Assembly: GCF_000346755.1 (NCBI RefSeq)
Contig: NZ_ANNV01000108.1
Coordinates: 1-33,666 of the forward strand
Reading direction: 5' to 3'
DNA from: Pseudomonas sp. CBZ-4
GTDB taxonomy: Bacteria > Pseudomonadota > Gammaproteobacteria > Pseudomonadales > Pseudomonadaceae
Length of the DNA: 33,666 nucleotides
Part shown: piece after piece, positions 1-7,712 of the stretch
Layout of the letters: every line of letters starts with the position of its first letter
Position numbering within the stretch: position 1 is the first letter of the stretch
Notes under the pieces: generated by a model
What the model saw: only the letters and a program-made list of their open reading frames with translations
Told to the model about the DNA's origin: nothing
Databases searched by the model: none
Translations under genes and position numbers: made by a program

Positions 1-75
1 TTTGGGGCTTTTCCAAAGTGAGCCGCCGTAAGGGCGGAACCATAGGTGGCCGTTACCTAAATAACGGATATGTAC
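1..75 (-). repeat. Truncated copy of a dispersed structured repeat
   Basis: Read on the minus strand, this stretch matches the repeat beginning near 14937 with only a few substitutions over about 60 bases. It carries the same hairpins: CCGTTA/TAACGG (50-67) and CCGCC/GGCGG with a five-base loop (23-37). In the other copy the innermost pair of the second hairpin is T-A instead of C-G, which is a compensatory change. The copy is cut by the window edge, so its full extent is not visible. It lies just downstream of the FecR gene ending at 97. Confidence 0.8.
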
Positions 76-96
76 TCACTCCAAAAAAAACCAAGC

Positions 97-1065
97 TCAA
101 GCCGCCGAAAGCGTCACCCAATACCCACTCAAATGCCCCCTAACAACCACCGGATAAGTCCCCACCAACATATTCAACGCACGCTGCGTATCACCAACCG
201 GAAACGCCCCAGAAACAAGCAAACCCGCAATCGCCGGATCACACCGCACAACCCCCCGCCGATACCGCGCCAGCTCCGCAACAAAATCCGCCAGGCGCAT
301 CTTGTCCGCCATCAACATCCCCTGAGCCCACGCCCCAACATTCCGGTCAACAACCTCAACCCCACCAAACGTCTGCGCAGAAAAATCCGTACGCTGCCCC
401 GCATTGACCACCAACGGCGCACCCTGCCGATTCTCAGCCAACACCACTTTCACCGCCCCCTCAAGCACCGCCAGATAAGTCCGCGAACCCAGTTCGCGCA
501 CGGTAAAGCGCGTCCCCAACGCCTGCATATGCCCCTGGCGCGTACTCACCAGAAACGGCCGCACAGCATCCGCCGCCGTCTGCACCAGGATCTCCCCCTC
601 ACGCAACTGCACCAGCCGCTGCTGGCTATCAAAACGCACATCGATCGCCGTGTCGGTGTTGAGCGTGATACGCGAACCATCGGTCAGCACCAGCTCCCGG
701 CGCTCGCCGACGTGGGTGCGGTAATCCGCCGTCCACTGCTGCGACTGCGCCAGCTTCCAACCGCCCCAACCGACCGGCATCACCGCCAGCAACAACGCCA
801 GCTTGCCCAGCGCCGCGCGGCGTTCAGGATGACTTGGACGATCCAGCGCCGACATCGCCAGCGCCGGCGGCAAACCGCCGAGCTTGCTTTGCAGCACCTG
901 CGCCCGGGCCCAGGCGCGGTCGCGCTCGGGGCTGCTGACCTTCCAGCGCTCCCATTCGGCGCGTTCGTTGGCGCTGAGGTCGTTTTCGCTCAGGCGCATC
1001 AGCCATTCGGCGGCTTCTTCGAGGACGTCAGCGGGCAGCGGCGGTTCCTTGCGCAGGCTGAGCAT
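97..1065 (-). CDS. FecR-family anti-sigma factor / sigma regulator
   Basis: This 322-residue protein has the FecR layout. An N-terminal cytoplasmic segment (about residues 10-60; AAEWLMRL, then a W-rich ERWKVSSPERDRAWA stretch) binds the sigma factor. A single membrane helix follows near residues 88-105. The periplasmic part contains the family pattern VGERRELVLTDGSRITLNTDT and then a FecR C-terminal domain. It would hold its ECF sigma factor inactive until a TonB-dependent receptor signals. Its ATG directly follows the TGA of the sigma gene, so the two genes are cotranscribed. No receptor gene follows in the window: downstream there is only the repeat at 1-75. The assignment is secure; the cognate receptor is unknown. 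Confidence 0.92.
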   Translation of the reverse strand: MLSLRKEPPLPADVLEEAAEWLMRLSENDLSANERAEWERWKVSSPERDRAWARAQVLQSKLGGLPPALAMSALDRPSHPERRAALGKLALLLAVMPVGWGGWKLAQSQQWTADYRTHVGERRELVLTDGSRITLNTDTAIDVRFDSQQRLVQLREGEILVQTAADAVRPFLVSTRQGHMQALGTRFTVRELGSRTYLAVLEGAVKVVLAENRQGAPLVVNAGQRTDFSAQTFGGVEVVDRNVGAWAQGMLMADKMRLADFVAELARYRRGVVRCDPAIAGLLVSGAFPVGDTQRALNMLVGTYPVVVRGHLSGYWVTLSAA

Positions 1066-1581
1066 TCATTCCACCAGCATCAGGCACTGCACAAACGCCT
1101 GTTTCATGTAGCGTTTGACGGTGATCAGCGACACGCCCAACTGCACGGCGATGTCGTCGTATTTGAGGCCGTTGAGCTGCGACAGCAGGAACGCGCGCTT
1201 GACCAGCGGCGGCAGCGCGTCGAGCATCGCGTCGATTTCGTGCAGGGTCTCCAGCACCATGAAGTGGGTTTCGGCCGACGGCGCCTCTTGCGGCGGCGCG
1301 CTGGCCAGGGCTTCCAGGTAGGCGCGTTCCAGCGCCTTGCGCTGGTACCAATTGACCAGGATGCCCTTGGCCACGCAGGTCAGGTAGGCCCGTGGCTGGT
1401 CGATCACCGTGACCTGGGAGGCGAGGATGCGCGTGAAGGTGTCCTGGGCCAGGTCCGCCGCATCCATGGCATTGCCGAGTTTGCGTTTGAGCGTGGCGTA
1501 CAGCCAGCCGTGATGGCCGCTGTACAGCGCCTCGATTGCGCGCAGGTGCTGGGTGTGATCGGCTTCGAGGATTTCGCTCAT
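1066..1581 (-). CDS. FecI-like ECF sigma-70 factor
   Basis: This 171-residue extracytoplasmic-function sigma factor probably drives an iron-uptake gene. Region 2 is visible near residues 10-55 (helices around ALYSGHHGWLYATLKRKL and AADLAQDTFTRIL). Region 4 is near 115-165 (LPPLVKRAFLLSQLNGLKYDDIA, then the recognition helix VSLITVKRYMKQA). I chose the ATG at 1581; a TTG at 1590 is also in frame, and neither has a strong ribosome site. A 19-bp Fur-box-like dyad at 1598-1616 lies just upstream, so iron starvation probably controls it. The MFS gene upstream on the same strand ends at 1618, but the Fur box argues for an independent promoter. The gene abuts fecR with no gap. Confidence 0.9.
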   Translation of the reverse strand: MSEILEADHTQHLRAIEALYSGHHGWLYATLKRKLGNAMDAADLAQDTFTRILASQVTVIDQPRAYLTCVAKGILVNWYQRKALERAYLEALASAPPQEAPSAETHFMVLETLHEIDAMLDALPPLVKRAFLLSQLNGLKYDDIAVQLGVSLITVKRYMKQAFVQCLMLVE

Positions 1582-1597
1582 GACGCGCAACCGTGCA

Positions 1598-1616
1598 ATT
1601 GAGAAGTATTCCCAAT
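1598..1616 (-). promoter_or_regulatory. Putative Fur box of the first sigma-fecR pair
   Basis: On the plus strand the site reads ATTGAGAAGTATTCCCAAT, an inverted repeat of the form ATTG-n-GAA-n3-TTC-n-CAAT. It resembles the 19-bp consensus AATGAGAATGATTCTCATT. It lies in the short gap between the end of the MFS gene and the start of the sigma gene, where Fur would block a promoter. The dyad is seen directly; Fur binding is inferred. Confidence 0.65.
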
Positions 1617-1617
1617 G

Positions 1618-2790
1618 CTAAGGGACAACCCTGCGTGAGCGCAACGCGAGAATCGCAAGCAGCGCCAGCCCATAGGCCACGCAGACGAACAGGTAGGTGT
1701 ACGCCAGCCCAAACACCTGGCTGAGCAGGCCCCCGAGCGAGATGCCGGCAATCGAGGCGAATTGCGCCGTGCCCTGGGCGATCCCCAGCACGTGGCCCTG
1801 GCTGGTGCCGTCGGCGGTCTTGGAAATCAGCGCCATCAGCACCGGCGTGGTGGCGCCGAGCAACACGCCCCACACCAGGTAGCCAAGGGCAAACACCAGC
1901 GGGTTGCGGGTGATGCCGGCCAGGGCGGTGAGGGCGATGCACCCGAGCACCACCCAGGCGATGCGCTGCAGCGAGTCGGCTTGGCTGCGGCCTTCGAAGT
2001 GCCGCGCCCACGTGGTCGCGGACAGGATGAAACCCAGCGCAAGCAAGCCGTAGCACAGGCCGACCCAGGCGTTGCTGACGTTGAAGGTGCTGCTCACATA
2101 CAGCGCGAACGAGGTCTGCGGCAGCAGCCGCGCCAACAGCAGAATGCCCATCACCGCCAACAGCGGCAGCAGCGCCGAACCGCGCCACACCACGGCGCTG
2201 GAGACGGTCACGGTTTTCTTCTGCGGCGGCACGTCGGGCAAGGTCAACGCAGCGATCAGCGTGCACACCGCGCAGAGTGCGGCAGCGCTGAGGTTGATCC
2301 AGAAAAACGTCGCGTGATCAAGGATCAAGCCGCCGAGCACCGCGCCCAGCAGCGAGCCGACGTTGGTGGAAATCTGCAACAGCGCAAACAGGCGTGCGCG
2401 CCGCGCCGGCGCTTCGATGCTCACGCCGTACGCCTGGGCCGGGGCGATATAGCCGGCGCACGCGCCCTGCAAAAACCGCAGCAACAGGATCGCCCAGATA
2501 TCGCTGACCAGCGCCAACGCCAACTGGGTCAGGGTCAGGCCGACCAAGGCGCGGATCATCATCAGCTTGTGCCCATGACGGTCACCGATGCGCCCCCAGA
2601 ATGCGCTGGTCAGCAGGATGCCAAGCATCGGCCCGACGTACACGGCGATGCTGGCGAAACTGAACAGCGCATCGGAGTCAGTCATCCCACGCAGATGCAC
2701 CGGCCAGAACGGCCCGCTCATTTCCATCGCGCCCATCGACACGAGCTGGATCGCGAACAGCAGGGAAATCAGGACGCGGGTCGGTGGCAT
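1618..2790 (-). CDS. MFS transporter (DHA1/MdtG-like)
   Basis: This is a 390-residue inner-membrane carrier with about twelve hydrophobic segments. The first helix starts at residue 6 (LISLLFAIQLVSMGAM). The MFS signature loop between helices 2 and 3 is clear (GRIGDRHGHKLMMIRAL), and a motif-C-like glycine-rich helix is present (NVGSLLGAVLGGLI). It most resembles DHA1-type drug/H+ antiporters such as MdtG. Its position, divergent from a TonB-dependent siderophore receptor and upstream of an ECF sigma/FecR pair, suggests it exports or imports a siderophore. That role is inferred from context only. The start is the first in-frame ATG before helix 1. Confidence 0.85.
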   Translation of the reverse strand: MPPTRVLISLLFAIQLVSMGAMEMSGPFWPVHLRGMTDSDALFSFASIAVYVGPMLGILLTSAFWGRIGDRHGHKLMMIRALVGLTLTQLALALVSDIWAILLLRFLQGACAGYIAPAQAYGVSIEAPARRARLFALLQISTNVGSLLGAVLGGLILDHATFFWINLSAAALCAVCTLIAALTLPDVPPQKKTVTVSSAVVWRGSALLPLLAVMGILLLARLLPQTSFALYVSSTFNVSNAWVGLCYGLLALGFILSATTWARHFEGRSQADSLQRIAWVVLGCIALTALAGITRNPLVFALGYLVWGVLLGATTPVLMALISKTADGTSQGHVLGIAQGTAQFASIAGISLGGLLSQVFGLAYTYLFVCVAYGLALLAILALRSRRVVP

Positions 2791-2852
2791 GGCTCAGTCT
2801 CGGTTTTCAAAAAATTCACAGGGGGCTGATACTTTTTCGCCGGTCGGCTGGC

Positions 2853-2871
2853 ATCAGGAGTAATTCTCATC
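2853..2871 (+). promoter_or_regulatory. Weak Fur-box candidate before the siderophore receptor
   Basis: The right half AATTCTCATC fits the Fur consensus well, while the left half is poor (12 of 19 positions in total). It lies 22 bases upstream of the receptor ATG in the 102-base divergent gap shared with the MFS gene. An AAGGA ribosome site follows at 2878-2882. It is listed as a candidate because of its location. Confidence 0.35.
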
Positions 2872-2892
2872 CGATCCAAGGACCCCGACGTC

Positions 2893-5058
2893 ATGCCCGT
2901 TGCCAGCCGGTTAACATTCGCCATCCGTACTGCCCTGTTGCTGGCCGCCGCCAGCGGCAACGCCTGGGCCGCCAGCGCCGAGTCGCACGACGACAGCGCG
3001 CAGAGCCTGACCCTTGACGCGACAGACGTCAACGCCGTCTACAACGGCCCCACAACCCTGCCCGAGGTGTTCGCCGGTGGCCAGGTCGCCCGGGGCGCGC
3101 GCCTGGGCATGATGGGCAACAAGGACGTGATGGACACCCCGTTCAGTGTCACCAGCTACACCGCCAAGACCCTCGCCGACTTGCAAACCGTGACCGTCGC
3201 CGATGCGTTGGAGCGCGACCCTTCGGTGCGTTCCACCGGGCAGTCGGGCGGTATTGTCGACTCGTTTTTCGTGCGCGGTTTCGCAATTGGCGAGGGCAAC
3301 CTCGGTGAGTTGGCCTTTGACGGCGTGTACGGCGTGGCGCCCAACTACCGCGCGTTCACCGAGTACGCCGAGCGCATCGAAGTGCTCAAGGGCCCGGGTG
3401 CGCTGGTGTACGGCATCTCGCCCAACAGCGGCGTGGGCGGGGTGATCAATATCGTCCCCAAGCGCCCGCTGGATGAAGATTTGACGCGCTTTACCGGCAG
3501 CTATGCCTCCGACAGCCAGGTCGGCGGCCACCTCGATATCAGCCGTCGTTTCGGTGATGAAAACCAGTTTGGCGTGCGCTTCAACGGCAGCCTGCAGGGC
3601 GGCGACACGGCCGTGGACAACCAGAGCCGCGACGTCGGCATCGGCGCCATCGCCCTGGATTATCGCGGCGAGCGCCTGCGTCTGAACCTCGATTACATCA
3701 GCCAAAAAGAAAGCTGGGAGGGCGCCTCGCGGCCGTTCACCATCCAACCGGGCGTGCAGGTGCCGTCGGCGCCGAATGGCCGCACCAGCCTGCCGCAGCA
3801 GTGGGGCTGGTCGGACACCAAGGAGCAGTCGCTGCTGCTCGGCGGCGAATATGACCTGAACGACAACCTCACCGTGTTCGCCCATGCCGGTGGCGGGCGT
3901 TCGGATGTGAAGCGCATGTCCGATCAGGTGCCGCGCATCCTCAATGACGCCGGCGACACCAGTAACACGCCGGGCTACTACAAATTCAACGTCGACCGCT
4001 CCACCGCCGATGTGGGCGCGCGCGGACTCTTTGCCACCGGCCCGGTGACGCACACCGCCACGCTGATGGCGACCCGTTACACGGATGAATTGTCGCGGGG
4101 CATCAACAACGGCACGCTGATCCGTTCCAATATCTACCACCCGGTGGACACGCCCAAGCAATACATCAACACGCCCAAGGTGCTGCGCATTTCCGAAACG
4201 GAACTGTCCGGCATCGCGTTGACCGACACCCTGGGCATGCTCGACGACCGCATCCAGCTGACCCTCGGCATGCGCCACCAAGCCATCGAGTCGCGCAACT
4301 ACAACGCCGCCGGCGGCGTCAGTGCGCGGTATGACGCCAGCGCCAACACGCCGTTGCTCGGTGTGGTGGTCAAGCCGTGGGAGGACGTGTCGCTGTACTA
4401 CAACTATGTCGAGGGCTTGAGCAAAGGCGACGCGGCACCCGGCACGGCGAGCAACGCCGGGGAGACCTTCGCGCCCTACGAGTCCAAGCAACACGAACTC
4501 GGCGTGAAGTACGAACACGGCAGCTTCATGACCACAGTGGCGTTGTTCCAGATCGAAAAACCCAGCGGCGAAACCGGGGCCAACGGTGTGTATTCGGTGC
4601 AGGCCGAACAGCGCAACCGTGGCCTGGAGCTGAGCATGTTTGGCGAAGTGGCCCCCGGCACCCGCCTGATGGGCGGCGTGACCTTCCTCGATGGCGAACT
4701 GACCAAATCCGCCACCGCCGCCAACCGTGGCAACAAACCGGTGGGCGTGCCGGATATCCAGGCCAATCTCTGGGCCGAGTGGGACACCCCGGGGCTGGAA
4801 GGTTTTACCCTCACCGGCGGCGCGATCTACACCGACCGCCAGTTCGTCGACCAGGCCAACACCCAGCAGCTGGACTCGTGGACGCGCATCGATGCCGGCG
4901 CGCGTTATGCGACGAAGATCGACGGACGACCAACGACCTTCCGTGCCACGGTGCAGAACGTGTTTGACCGTGAGTACTGGTCGGGCGTGGCGTCGTACGG
5001 CGCGTTTTCGCCGGGCTATCCGCGTACGTTGCAGTTGTCGGCGAGCGTGGATTTCTAG
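2893..5058 (+). CDS. TonB-dependent siderophore receptor without STN domain
   Basis: This 721-residue outer-membrane receptor imports a ferric siderophore using TonB energy. A Sec signal peptide ends near residue 26 (GNAWA). A short linker leads to the plug domain at about 70-180 (MDTPFSVTSYTAKTL, DALERDPSVRST, FFVRGFAIGEGN, ERIEVLKGPGALVYG, GGVINIVPKRP). The rest is a 22-strand type barrel that ends in the expected terminal phenylalanine (SASVDF). The length is usual for FhuE/FoxA-type receptors. It has no N-terminal STN signalling domain, so it should not itself trigger a FecR/FecI cascade, although such a pair lies close by. It is divergent from the MFS transporter. The substrate cannot be told from sequence. 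Confidence 0.93.
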   Translation: MPVASRLTFAIRTALLLAAASGNAWAASAESHDDSAQSLTLDATDVNAVYNGPTTLPEVFAGGQVARGARLGMMGNKDVMDTPFSVTSYTAKTLADLQTVTVADALERDPSVRSTGQSGGIVDSFFVRGFAIGEGNLGELAFDGVYGVAPNYRAFTEYAERIEVLKGPGALVYGISPNSGVGGVINIVPKRPLDEDLTRFTGSYASDSQVGGHLDISRRFGDENQFGVRFNGSLQGGDTAVDNQSRDVGIGAIALDYRGERLRLNLDYISQKESWEGASRPFTIQPGVQVPSAPNGRTSLPQQWGWSDTKEQSLLLGGEYDLNDNLTVFAHAGGGRSDVKRMSDQVPRILNDAGDTSNTPGYYKFNVDRSTADVGARGLFATGPVTHTATLMATRYTDELSRGINNGTLIRSNIYHPVDTPKQYINTPKVLRISETELSGIALTDTLGMLDDRIQLTLGMRHQAIESRNYNAAGGVSARYDASANTPLLGVVVKPWEDVSLYYNYVEGLSKGDAAPGTASNAGETFAPYESKQHELGVKYEHGSFMTTVALFQIEKPSGETGANGVYSVQAEQRNRGLELSMFGEVAPGTRLMGGVTFLDGELTKSATAANRGNKPVGVPDIQANLWAEWDTPGLEGFTLTGGAIYTDRQFVDQANTQQLDSWTRIDAGARYATKIDGRPTTFRATVQNVFDREYWSGVASYGAFSPGYPRTLQLSASVDF

Positions 5059-5135
5059 GACACGAATGTCGATATCAGACGCATTCATGCCGCACCCAGG
5101 CTATTTTCGCTCCGGCCGGCCCGCGTAAGGTGACC

Positions 5136-5174
5136 CATCATTAAGAAATGATGATCGCCTGACTCTTCAGTCAG
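5136..5174 (+). other. Two small hairpins before the GABA permease gene
   Basis: CATCATT-AAGA-AATGATG (5136-5153) and CTGACT-CTTC-AGTCAG (5159-5174) are perfect stem-loops in the 152-base gap between the receptor and the permease. Neither has a T tract, so they are poor intrinsic terminators. They could be operator dyads for the downstream AraC-type regulator or a 3' processing signal. Confidence 0.45.
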
Positions 5175-5210
5175 TACGCCTTACGTCGATCACCGAGAAT
5201 AAAAACAACG

Positions 5211-6620
5211 ATGAATAGCCTGAATACCAAGGATTCCAACGGACAGTTGGCGCAGGGCTTCAAGCCGCGCCACGTCACCATGCTCTCCATCGCCGGGATT
5301 ATCGGCGCGGGGTTGTTTGTCGGTTCCGGGCACGCGATTGCGGCGGCGGGGCCGGCGGTGATGCTGGCTTATCTGTTTTCCGGGCTGCTGGTGGTGCTGG
5401 TCATGCGCATGCTCGGCGAGATGGCGGTGGCCAACCCGGACACCGGCTCGTTCTCGACCTACGCCGACCAGGCCATCGGCCGCTGGGCCGGCTTCACCAT
5501 CGGCTGGTTGTACTGGTGGTTCTGGGTGTTGGTGATCCCCATCGAAGCCCTGGCCGCCGGGCATATCCTCAACCAGTGGTTCCCGCAGATCGACGCTTGG
5601 CTCTTTGCCTTGTTGTCGATCTTTTTGTTGGTGGTGACCAATCTGTTCAGCGTGTCCAAATACGGTGAATTCGAGTTCTGGTTCGCCATGGCCAAGGTGG
5701 TGGCGATCATCGGTTTCATTGGCTTGGGCTTTGCCGTGCTGATGGGCTGGATTCCCGAGCGCGAGGCCAGCGGGCTCAGCCGCCTGATGGAGGAACACGG
5801 CGGTTTTGCGCCGAATGGGCTGTCGGCGGTGGTCGGCGCGTTCATTACCATCATGTTCAGTTTTATCGGCACCGAAGCCGTGACCATCGCCGCCGCCGAG
5901 TCGAGCAACCCGGCGCAGAACATCGCGCGGGCGACCCGTTCGGTGATGTGGCGCATCGGCGTGTTCTACGTGTTGTCGATCTTCGTGGTGATCTCCGTGG
6001 TGCCGTGGGATGACCCGCTGCTGGCCTCGGTGGGCTCCTATCAGCGCGCCCTGGAGCTGATGAACATTCCCCATGCCAAGCTGCTGGTGGATATCGTGGT
6101 GTTGATCGCCGTCGCCAGTTGCATGAACTCCTCGATCTACATTGCCTCGCGCATGCTGTTTTCCCTGGGCAAGCGCGGTGATGCGCCCGCCCTGATGAAA
6201 AAGACCTCGGCCGCCAGCGTGCCACGGGGGGCGGTCATCGCCAGTACGGTGCTGGGCGCGGGCGTGACCTTGCTCAGCTACTTCATGCCGGCCGGACTGT
6301 TCCAGTTTTTGCTCGCCAGCTCCGGCGCGATTGCCTTGCTGGTGTACCTGGTGATTGCCGTGTCGCAGCTGCGCATGCGCAAGGTGTTGCTGCGCCGCAA
6401 CGTCACGCTGACGTTCAAGATGTGGCTGTTTCCCTGGTTGACCTGGTTGGTGATCGCGTTCATCTGTAGCGCGTTGACGGTGATGCTGGTCACGCCCGCG
6501 CACCGCTTCGAGGTGTCATCCACCCTCGTGCTGGCCTTGCTGATTGCCCTGGTCGGCTTGATCACCGCGCGGCATCCCGAACCCCAACCTCAGGCCGTGT
6601 CCGCAGCCACCCAGCCATGA
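5211..6620 (+). CDS. gabP: GABA permease-type amino acid transporter
   Basis: This 469-residue APC-superfamily proton symporter of the inner membrane has about twelve helices. The N-terminus carries the hallmark of this family (RHVTMLSIAGIIGAGLFVGSG), followed by GEMAVANPDTGSFSTYAD and AIGRWAGFTIGWLYWWFWV, which closely match GabP of E. coli as I recall it. Length and C-terminal motifs (SSGAIALLVYLVIAVSQLRMRK) also agree. The likely substrate is 4-aminobutyrate or a related omega-amino acid or betaine. Its stop overlaps the start of the GlxA-type regulator by four bases (ATGA), so the two are coupled. The neighbouring regulator resembles those sensing betaines or basic amino acids, leaving the true substrate open. 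Confidence 0.85.
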   Translation: MNSLNTKDSNGQLAQGFKPRHVTMLSIAGIIGAGLFVGSGHAIAAAGPAVMLAYLFSGLLVVLVMRMLGEMAVANPDTGSFSTYADQAIGRWAGFTIGWLYWWFWVLVIPIEALAAGHILNQWFPQIDAWLFALLSIFLLVVTNLFSVSKYGEFEFWFAMAKVVAIIGFIGLGFAVLMGWIPEREASGLSRLMEEHGGFAPNGLSAVVGAFITIMFSFIGTEAVTIAAAESSNPAQNIARATRSVMWRIGVFYVLSIFVVISVVPWDDPLLASVGSYQRALELMNIPHAKLLVDIVVLIAVASCMNSSIYIASRMLFSLGKRGDAPALMKKTSAASVPRGAVIASTVLGAGVTLLSYFMPAGLFQFLLASSGAIALLVYLVIAVSQLRMRKVLLRRNVTLTFKMWLFPWLTWLVIAFICSALTVMLVTPAHRFEVSSTLVLALLIALVGLITARHPEPQPQAVSAATQP

Positions 6621-7708
6621 GCGCGCGGCCGATCAACAGCCTGGTGTTTTTGCTGTTGGACCAGTTCACGCTGATCTCCTTGGCGTCGGCCCTGGAGCCG
6701 CTGCGCATGGCCAACCAGTTGGCCGGCCAGGAGCTTTATCGCTGGCACACGGCAAGCCTGGATGGCAACCCGGTGTGGGCCAGCGACGGCGTGCCCATCA
6801 CCCCGGACGGTTCGATCCATAGCGTGCCGGTGGCCGACAGCGTGATCGTGTGCGGCGGTATCGGTATCCAAGGCACCGTGACTGGCGAACTGGTCAAGTG
6901 GCTGCGCAGCCAGGCGCGTTATTCGAAGCGCCTCGGCGGCATCTGTACCGGCAGCTGGGTGCTGGCGCGGGCCGGCTTGCTCGATGGTTATGAATGCAGC
7001 GTGCATTGGGAATGGCTGGCCGCGATGCAGGAAGCCTTCCCACGGGTGACACTCAGCACCAGCCTGTTCACCCTCGACCGCGACCGCCTCACCAGCTCCG
7101 GTGGCACCGCGCCGCTGGACATGATGCTGCACCTGATCGGCCGGGATCACGGGCATGAACTGTCCGCCGCGATTTCGGACATGTTTGTCTACGAGCGCAT
7201 CCGCAACGAGCAGGATCACCAGCGCGTGCCCCTCAAGCATATGTTGGGCACGCAGCAACCCAAGTTGCAGGACATCGTCGCGTTGATGGAGGCCAACCTG
7301 GAAGAGCCGATCAACCTCGACGAACTGGCCGCGTACGTGGCGTTGTCACGCCGCCAGCTGGAGCGGATGTTCCAGAAATACCTGCACTGTTCGCCTTCGC
7401 GCTACTACCTCAGATTAAGGCTGATCCGCGCGCGGCAGCTGCTCAAGCAGACGCCGATTTCCATCGTCGAACTGGCCGTGCTTTGTGGGTTTGTGTCCAC
7501 GCCGCACTTCTCCAAATGCTACCGCGAGTACTTCGGCGTGCCGCCCAGCGATGAGCGCTCGGCCACCGACAGTGAGCGCTCCATCGTGGTCAAGCCGATC
7601 CTTCACAGCGCGCCCGCGCCCATGCCGATCAACGTGCTGGAGCAGGCGCGGGGCGAGTCGACGTTTGCCAGTATCAAGAACCTGCGTCCGGGCGGGCGCG
7701 CAGACTGA
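6617..7708 (+). CDS. GlxA-family AraC-type regulator (GbdR/CdhR-like)
   Basis: This 363-residue transcription factor has a DJ-1/PfpI-like amidotransferase-fold sensor at about residues 6-170 and an AraC double helix-turn-helix at about 225-312. The sensor segments FLLLDQFTLISLASALEPLRMAN and GGICTGSWVLARAGLLDG are typical of the GlxA group that contains GbdR, CdhR and ArgR. The DNA-binding part shows LDELAAYVALSRRQLERMF and the second helix set ending CGFVSTPHFSKCYREYFG. These proteins usually activate catabolic or transport genes for glycine betaine, carnitine or arginine. Here it is cotranscribed with the permease through a 4-base overlap and probably controls it. It converges on the next receptor gene with only four bases between the stops. 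Confidence 0.85.
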   Translation: MSARPINSLVFLLLDQFTLISLASALEPLRMANQLAGQELYRWHTASLDGNPVWASDGVPITPDGSIHSVPVADSVIVCGGIGIQGTVTGELVKWLRSQARYSKRLGGICTGSWVLARAGLLDGYECSVHWEWLAAMQEAFPRVTLSTSLFTLDRDRLTSSGGTAPLDMMLHLIGRDHGHELSAAISDMFVYERIRNEQDHQRVPLKHMLGTQQPKLQDIVALMEANLEEPINLDELAAYVALSRRQLERMFQKYLHCSPSRYYLRLRLIRARQLLKQTPISIVELAVLCGFVSTPHFSKCYREYFGVPPSDERSATDSERSIVVKPILHSAPAPMPINVLEQARGESTFASIKNLRPGGRAD

Positions 7709-7712
7709 CCGC

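Noticed and set aside
2911..5088. Long open frame (725 codons) opposite the siderophore receptor
   Set aside because: A His/Arg/Val-rich shadow of a real gene with no family features.
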